Assembly: GCA_002634385.1 (NCBI GenBank)
Contig: NSJL01000001.1
Span: forward strand, 186,001 to 250,000
Length of the DNA stretch: 64,000 bases
From: Nitrospira sp.
Lineage (GTDB): Bacteria > Nitrospirota > Thermodesulfovibrionia > Thermodesulfovibrionales > Dissulfurispiraceae
Reading direction: 5' to 3'
Positions 59,844 to 64,000 of the stretch are shown one piece after another. The position numbers and the translations under genes were made by a program. A model generated the notes under the pieces. The model was not told where the DNA came from and ran no database searches. It was given only the letters and a program-made list of their open reading frames with translations. Position 1 is the first letter of the stretch, and each line of letters begins with the position of its first letter.

Positions 59844-60977
59844 TTATGGCGTGTTATGCCGGTAGGCGTTGAGTTTCTTGTCATAAAAGTCCCTGATATA
59901 CATCGGTTCGGTTATGGGGACCTTCACCACTTCATTGCCTTTTTCATCATATCCATAGGCATGGTTTGCATCCACCTTGAACCCGTGGAGTATCTTCTCC
60001 ATGCTCCCGAACAAGACCATCAAACCCTTCAACGTCTGATCATCCCTTATGTTCCGGTACGTTTGCACTGCTGCGCCGGCCCCCGGGCCGAACATCTGTT
60101 CAAGGTACGCCACCGGCGCATGCACCGGCGGTATATAGTAGATGTTTGTTTCGAGGCCGAACTGCGGATAGAGCGGCAGAGCGAGTTTCCGTATATGGAC
60201 AAGATAATCGATCGGGTTGTCTTTCCTCGCATTTTCCGGTGTGCCGACATAGCCGTTCAGCCTGATCTTGCCGATGCAGTTGGTCGTGCATTGGGTCATC
60301 TCTCCCTGCTCCATCTTGGGGTAGCACCCGATGCATTTCTCGCTGATCCTCGTCTCAACATTGAAAAGGGATTTTTTGTAGGGGCAGGAACGGACACACT
60401 CACGGTAGCCCCTGCATCTCGACTGGTCGATGAGGACAATCCCGTCCTCCTCCCTCTTATAGATAGCCCTTCTCGGACAGGCTCCGAGACATGCAGGATA
60501 GGTGCAGTGGCCGCAGGTCCTTGGAAGGTAAAACATCCAGGCCCTGTGGGGAATCTTGATCCAGTCGCCTCTTTCTATGGTGGCCGCGACCTCGTCCTCA
60601 CCCAGGTTGGGGTGCGCCCAGTCCCTGTCATCAGCGACATGCTGAAGTATCTTCTCGTTCTTGTCCGCAGCCTCGAACAGGGTTTTCCCAATATACTTGT
60701 TCCCGTCCCATTCCTGGAGCCCGAGTTTCGACAGGATCCCCATGTCCCACCCCAGGGGATACCCGCCGTACGGCTTCGTCGCCACGTTGTTCCAGAACAT
60801 GTATTCCTGACCCCGTCCTGAAGTCCAGGTTGTCTTACAGGCGAGGGAGCAGGTCTGGCACGAGATACATTTATTCAAATCGAATATAATCGCCCATTGC
60901 TTCTTCGGCCTGCCTAGGGGATACACATAGGCAGCTTTCCTGCCTAGTTGCCAATTGTATACCTTTCTCATTTGCAT
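59844..60977 (-). CDS. Iron-sulfur beta subunit, NarH/NxrB type
   Basis: The 377-residue subunit has four Cys clusters: C37-C40-C43-C47, C155-C158-C163-C167, C188-[Y191]-C194-C198 and C215-C218-C230-C234. Tyr191 replaces one Cys, as expected for the 3Fe-4S centre of the NarH/NxrB group. The start KVYNWQLGRK and the later EYMFWNNVATKPYGGYP closely resemble Nitrospira NxrB. However, C47 is Cys as in nitrate reductases, where I recall Asp in Nitrospira NxrB. It relays electrons from the Mo centre to heme b. It has no signal peptide, so co-export with the catalytic subunit is likely. Confidence 0.93.
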   Translation of the reverse strand: MQMRKVYNWQLGRKAAYVYPLGRPKKQWAIIFDLNKCISCQTCSLACKTTWTSGRGQEYMFWNNVATKPYGGYPLGWDMGILSKLGLQEWDGNKYIGKTLFEAADKNEKILQHVADDRDWAHPNLGEDEVAATIERGDWIKIPHRAWMFYLPRTCGHCTYPACLGACPRRAIYKREEDGIVLIDQSRCRGYRECVRSCPYKKSLFNVETRISEKCIGCYPKMEQGEMTQCTTNCIGKIRLNGYVGTPENARKDNPIDYLVHIRKLALPLYPQFGLETNIYYIPPVHAPVAYLEQMFGPGAGAAVQTYRNIRDDQTLKGLMVLFGSMEKILHGFKVDANHAYGYDEKGNEVVKVPITEPMYIRDFYDKKLNAYRHNTP

Positions 60978-60992
60978 CGGATCTTCTCTCCT

Positions 60993-63900
60993 TTATACCT
61001 TTTTCACCTTTATATATCTGCCGTCGATAAACGCCCTCATCTTGTCGTCTTCGTAGGTCGGCCTGATATGCTTCGCTGTCGGCTCCCACGGCCCCTTCCC
61101 GTCGATTCCCCCGTTTTCCGCCTTGGTGATCTTCGCAAATCCCTCGCGGGGTGCGCCGTTCGCACAATGGATGTCAGGGGCAAAACCTTTTCCTATTTTC
61201 TGTCCGAATCCATCCTTCCGCACAAGGGAGTCCGTCAGAAGAGTGGGCCTCAGCCATGCGCGGGTGCCGCTCTGGTGGCTGCCGTACCGGAACATCGATT
61301 GATAGTTTGTCTCCGGATTCTTGGCCAGCCCGTCAGGCCGGGTTTCGTGCCCTTTCACGCTTCCAAGGGTGGCGCCGTAGCAGTTGTACCACATGCGGGT
61401 GACTCCCCGGGGCGTGCCATAATAATACCGGGCACGGACCATGAGTTGCGCGGTCCGGTAATTGGCGCCGCCCGGTTTTGCGCCGCGGTACGGCCTGTCG
61501 GAGGGGTCGGCATCAATATAGACGTAGTCTCCGTCGTTGATGCCCAGCTCCCTGGCATCGAGGGGGTTGATATCGACATATGCTTCAGTGACAAACGGGG
61601 TCCGCTTATCGTGACGATAGACATCCCCGAAGGGTCCGAACCAGATGGCGACCATATCGGTATCAGCCGGTGTAGTATGGGTACCATGCCGGTACTTCGG
61701 GGTATGGAAGATAAACTTGAATCCCTTTGACATCAGGGGATGCTTTGTCTTCAACACCTCATCCGGCCCGTACTGGATGTTCCGCACCTGACGGGTTTCA
61801 CACGAGAGGTCCTTTGAAGAGAAGCCCCAGTCTTCAGGCCGCTTCGGGCGTATCGCAGGGTGATGGCCCACGATGACATTCGGCTCATGGAAGGTGGAAT
61901 CAATAGGCTCGCGGTATATGGGAATGTTCTCGCCATGCTCGAGGAATTCCTTTTCATGCCGGTAGAATTCCATCCTTCCGGACTTCGTATACCACAATTT
62001 ATCCTCATGCACCTGCTCCCAACTCCCCAGGCGGGGATACGTCCTGTTGTTCATGAGCGCAGGAACTCCCTGCTTCGCATTTGCCTCGAGCTCTTCGAAA
62101 TCAAATCCGGTTCCGGCCTGCGAGGCATCGAGAATTCTTTGCGCATACACGCTGACCTTGTTCTCATGGACGAACTTCCAGTAGTCATCAAAGCGCTTGT
62201 CACCGGTCAATTTTCCGAGAGCATGGCCGATCCCGGCCAGGATCTCGATATCGGGCTTGGTGTCGAAAATCCGCGGGAGCGGCGTGCGGGGATGCACCTG
62301 CAGGAAGGAGTTGGTGCATGATCCGCTGAAGTCGGGCTGCTTGAACTCGGCAGCGTAATCGCAGCCCCAGACGATGTCGGCATATTCGCAGGAGGCGTTC
62401 CACCAGTAGTCGGCGACGGTGATCATCTCAATCTTCGGCAGGGTATTGTTGACGACATCATAGTGCCACTTCGCGTTGCCGAGGAGAGAGTTGGAATTCG
62501 CAAACATCAAGGCCTTCGTCGGTGTATTGAGGTGCGTTTTCCCGCTGAACAGGTGTCCGCCGACCCTGAGAGGGCGATCCCCATAGTTATAAAAATGAGC
62601 TGACTCGTAGACGTTATAATATTTCTTGTGCGCCTGCTTGTTGGGATCGAGCTCGATATGGAAAGGGTCCTCCGCTATGTACACGCCGACACCGTTCATC
62701 AGGGCCGTCTTATAGTTGCCCGCATAGCTCCCCACATTCCCGCCGGGGTATCCGAGATTGCGGGTCATGGCTGCTACGAAGAGCACCGCACGATCTTTGA
62801 GGTCAGCGTTGAAGTACTGGTTCGAGCCCATGCCGCAGGCGAACAGAGTCCCTTCCGGCCGCGCCGCGATATCTCTTGCAAGAGAGATGATCGCTTCCTT
62901 CGGCGCCCAGCAGATCTTCGAGGCCTGCTCGGGCGAGAAGTTCTCGTTGATATACTGCTTCATGAGATCGAAGACCGGCCTCACCTGTACCTTCTGGCCT
63001 TTTACCGTGGTGACCGTAAATTCGCCTTCGATCGCCGGATCAACGGCAAACTTCTTTCCGAAATCGTTTCTGCTTACCGGCGTCAGCTTTTTGGAAGCTG
63101 CGTCCATCACCACGTAATCTCCCCACTCGGCAGCCATATCTTCAGTAAGTATCTGTTTATCATGCTCTTTCACGTGGTTGATCAAAGGATCATCCTTCTT
63201 GACGATGACGGTATCTTTCGTGGGAACCGCCTTCCGGTAATTCGGGATCACCTCTTCAGGCCGCAGCATTCCAAGGGTATCCATACGCACCAGGAAAGGC
63301 ATGTCCGAATACTTCTTCATGTGCTGCACGTCATACAGCTTCTCGTTGATGAGGACATGGGCGATACCCAGCATGAAAGCAGGATCGGTACCGGGCCTGA
63401 TGACAATTATCTCGTCGGAGCGGCAGCCGGTGGCCGGGTACTCGACAGAAACGGCAACCACTTTTGTGCCTTTCAGTCTCGCCTCGGTGAGCCAGTGGGA
63501 ATCAGGCATTTTTGTGGTGATCCAGTTCATTCCCAGGAGGACGATCATCTTTGCGTGCTCCACCGAGTTCAGATCGAATTCGTTGGTCTGCATTCCCAGC
63601 ACCATGGGGTGCCCCGGGGGGAGGTCCGTATGCCAGGTATAGCTGTCCAGACCCCTTCCGCCGAGCGCCTTCTCTGGACCGACGCCGCGAACTTTAGCGT
63701 CGAGAAGAGCAAGCATGTTGCTCAGCCGGTAATAGCCGTACACCCGTGTAAACCCGAGAACGGTCATGCCGCCCCTTATTTTGAAAGTCTGCGTACCCGC
63801 CTGCTTCATCGCCCCGATCATGGCAGGGTCGTATCCCTGTTTCGAAAGGAGTTCAGCTCCTGAAGCCCCGGAATAGGTCCGCGCGATATTGTTCAGCGCC

Positions 63901-64000
63901 TTTGCTGCAAGATCGAAGGCCTCATTCCACGGCAGCTTTATCCACTTATCCTGTCCGCGGTTTTCAAAATACTCCTTCGGCGGCTTTCCCGTCCCAGGGT
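60993..64000 (-). CDS. Molybdopterin catalytic subunit, type II DMSO reductase family (NxrA/NarG-like), N-terminus beyond window
   Basis: The frame is open from the window edge (first complete codon at 63998) to the stop at 60993, about 1000 residues. The N-terminal part with any Tat signal and the first Fe-S cluster lies outside. Visible features are WNEAFDLAAKALNNIARTYS, VLLGMNWITTKMPDSHWLTE, IVIRPGTDPAFMLGIAHVLI and the C-terminal molybdopterin-binding part INPLDARELGINDGDYVYID. Length and operon partners indicate a nitrate/nitrite-type oxidoreductase; chlorate, selenate or other oxyanions cannot be excluded. It starts the visible operon. Confidence 0.9.
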   Translation of the reverse strand, partial: PGTGKPPKEYFENRGQDKWIKLPWNEAFDLAAKALNNIARTYSGASGAELLSKQGYDPAMIGAMKQAGTQTFKIRGGMTVLGFTRVYGYYRLSNMLALLDAKVRGVGPEKALGGRGLDSYTWHTDLPPGHPMVLGMQTNEFDLNSVEHAKMIVLLGMNWITTKMPDSHWLTEARLKGTKVVAVSVEYPATGCRSDEIIVIRPGTDPAFMLGIAHVLINEKLYDVQHMKKYSDMPFLVRMDTLGMLRPEEVIPNYRKAVPTKDTVIVKKDDPLINHVKEHDKQILTEDMAAEWGDYVVMDAASKKLTPVSRNDFGKKFAVDPAIEGEFTVTTVKGQKVQVRPVFDLMKQYINENFSPEQASKICWAPKEAIISLARDIAARPEGTLFACGMGSNQYFNADLKDRAVLFVAAMTRNLGYPGGNVGSYAGNYKTALMNGVGVYIAEDPFHIELDPNKQAHKKYYNVYESAHFYNYGDRPLRVGGHLFSGKTHLNTPTKALMFANSNSLLGNAKWHYDVVNNTLPKIEMITVADYWWNASCEYADIVWGCDYAAEFKQPDFSGSCTNSFLQVHPRTPLPRIFDTKPDIEILAGIGHALGKLTGDKRFDDYWKFVHENKVSVYAQRILDASQAGTGFDFEELEANAKQGVPALMNNRTYPRLGSWEQVHEDKLWYTKSGRMEFYRHEKEFLEHGENIPIYREPIDSTFHEPNVIVGHHPAIRPKRPEDWGFSSKDLSCETRQVRNIQYGPDEVLKTKHPLMSKGFKFIFHTPKYRHGTHTTPADTDMVAIWFGPFGDVYRHDKRTPFVTEAYVDINPLDARELGINDGDYVYIDADPSDRPYRGAKPGGANYRTAQLMVRARYYYGTPRGVTRMWYNCYGATLGSVKGHETRPDGLAKNPETNYQSMFRYGSHQSGTRAWLRPTLLTDSLVRKDGFGQKIGKGFAPDIHCANGAPREGFAKITKAENGGIDGKGPWEPTAKHIRPTYEDDKMRAFIDGRYIKVKKV

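Overview
The window is a GC-rich bacterial chromosome segment, densely packed with minus-strand operons. The best lineage guess is Nitrospirota (Thermodesulfovibrionia-like). That is an inference from the NXR/Nar-type molybdoenzyme operon at the right end, a four-subunit group 3b-type [NiFe] hydrogenase, a VorB-type 2-oxoacid oxidoreductase subunit, a selC gene and the style of the housekeeping genes. No rRNA is present to confirm it.

Left end (1-10.2 kb): one leftward operon under a TetR regulator carries two complete tripartite exporters, TolC-MacA-like-ABC ATPase-ABC permease followed by TolC-adaptor-RND pump. The pump runs off the left edge. A good promoter with a TGTAAG-N6-CTTACA operator sits in front of tetR. 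MgtC-family and DedA-family membrane proteins follow.

11.8-24 kb is the accessory, decaying part. It holds a YgjP-like metallopeptidase, an hsdR with an in-frame stop and a deletion/frameshift, and a Fic gene that has lost its catalytic core. It also holds an intact tRNA-Sec gene (selC), an unusual PHP-APH fusion protein, an EAL-domain remnant, an intact PAS-GAF-GGDEF-EAL protein, an IS5-like remnant, an ankyrin protein, a SelW-like (Cys form) protein and a candidate structured RNA.

23.7-41 kb is core: rel, murA, mutL, a membrane metallophosphoesterase, an NtrC-type regulator, a lone vorB, nrnA-rbfA-infB, rpmB, a DUF721 gene and tig-clpP-clpX. At several of these genes (rel, murA, mutL, vorB, and later a holin-like gene) a -10 element lies only 4-7 nt before the start codon and no Shine-Dalgarno is visible, which suggests leaderless mRNAs.

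41-47 kb: a hydB-hydG-hydD-hydA-protease operon for a cytoplasmic NAD(P)-linked hydrogenase, then a YwiC-like membrane protein, a flavin reductase-like protein and a SemiSWEET. 47.4-56.7 kb: two tandem paralogous small membrane proteins, a shredded MrfA/DUF1998-type helicase remnant, DUF5661, DUF3786, Hsp20, MutS2, a holin-like protein, GlgX and an unrecognised protein. 56.7-64 kb: a respiratory operon encoding the catalytic subunit (truncated by the window edge), the iron-sulfur subunit, a heme-b subunit, a TorD-like chaperone and a hexaheme cytochrome c, closed by a strong terminator. It probably performs periplasmic nitrate/nitrite-type redox chemistry.
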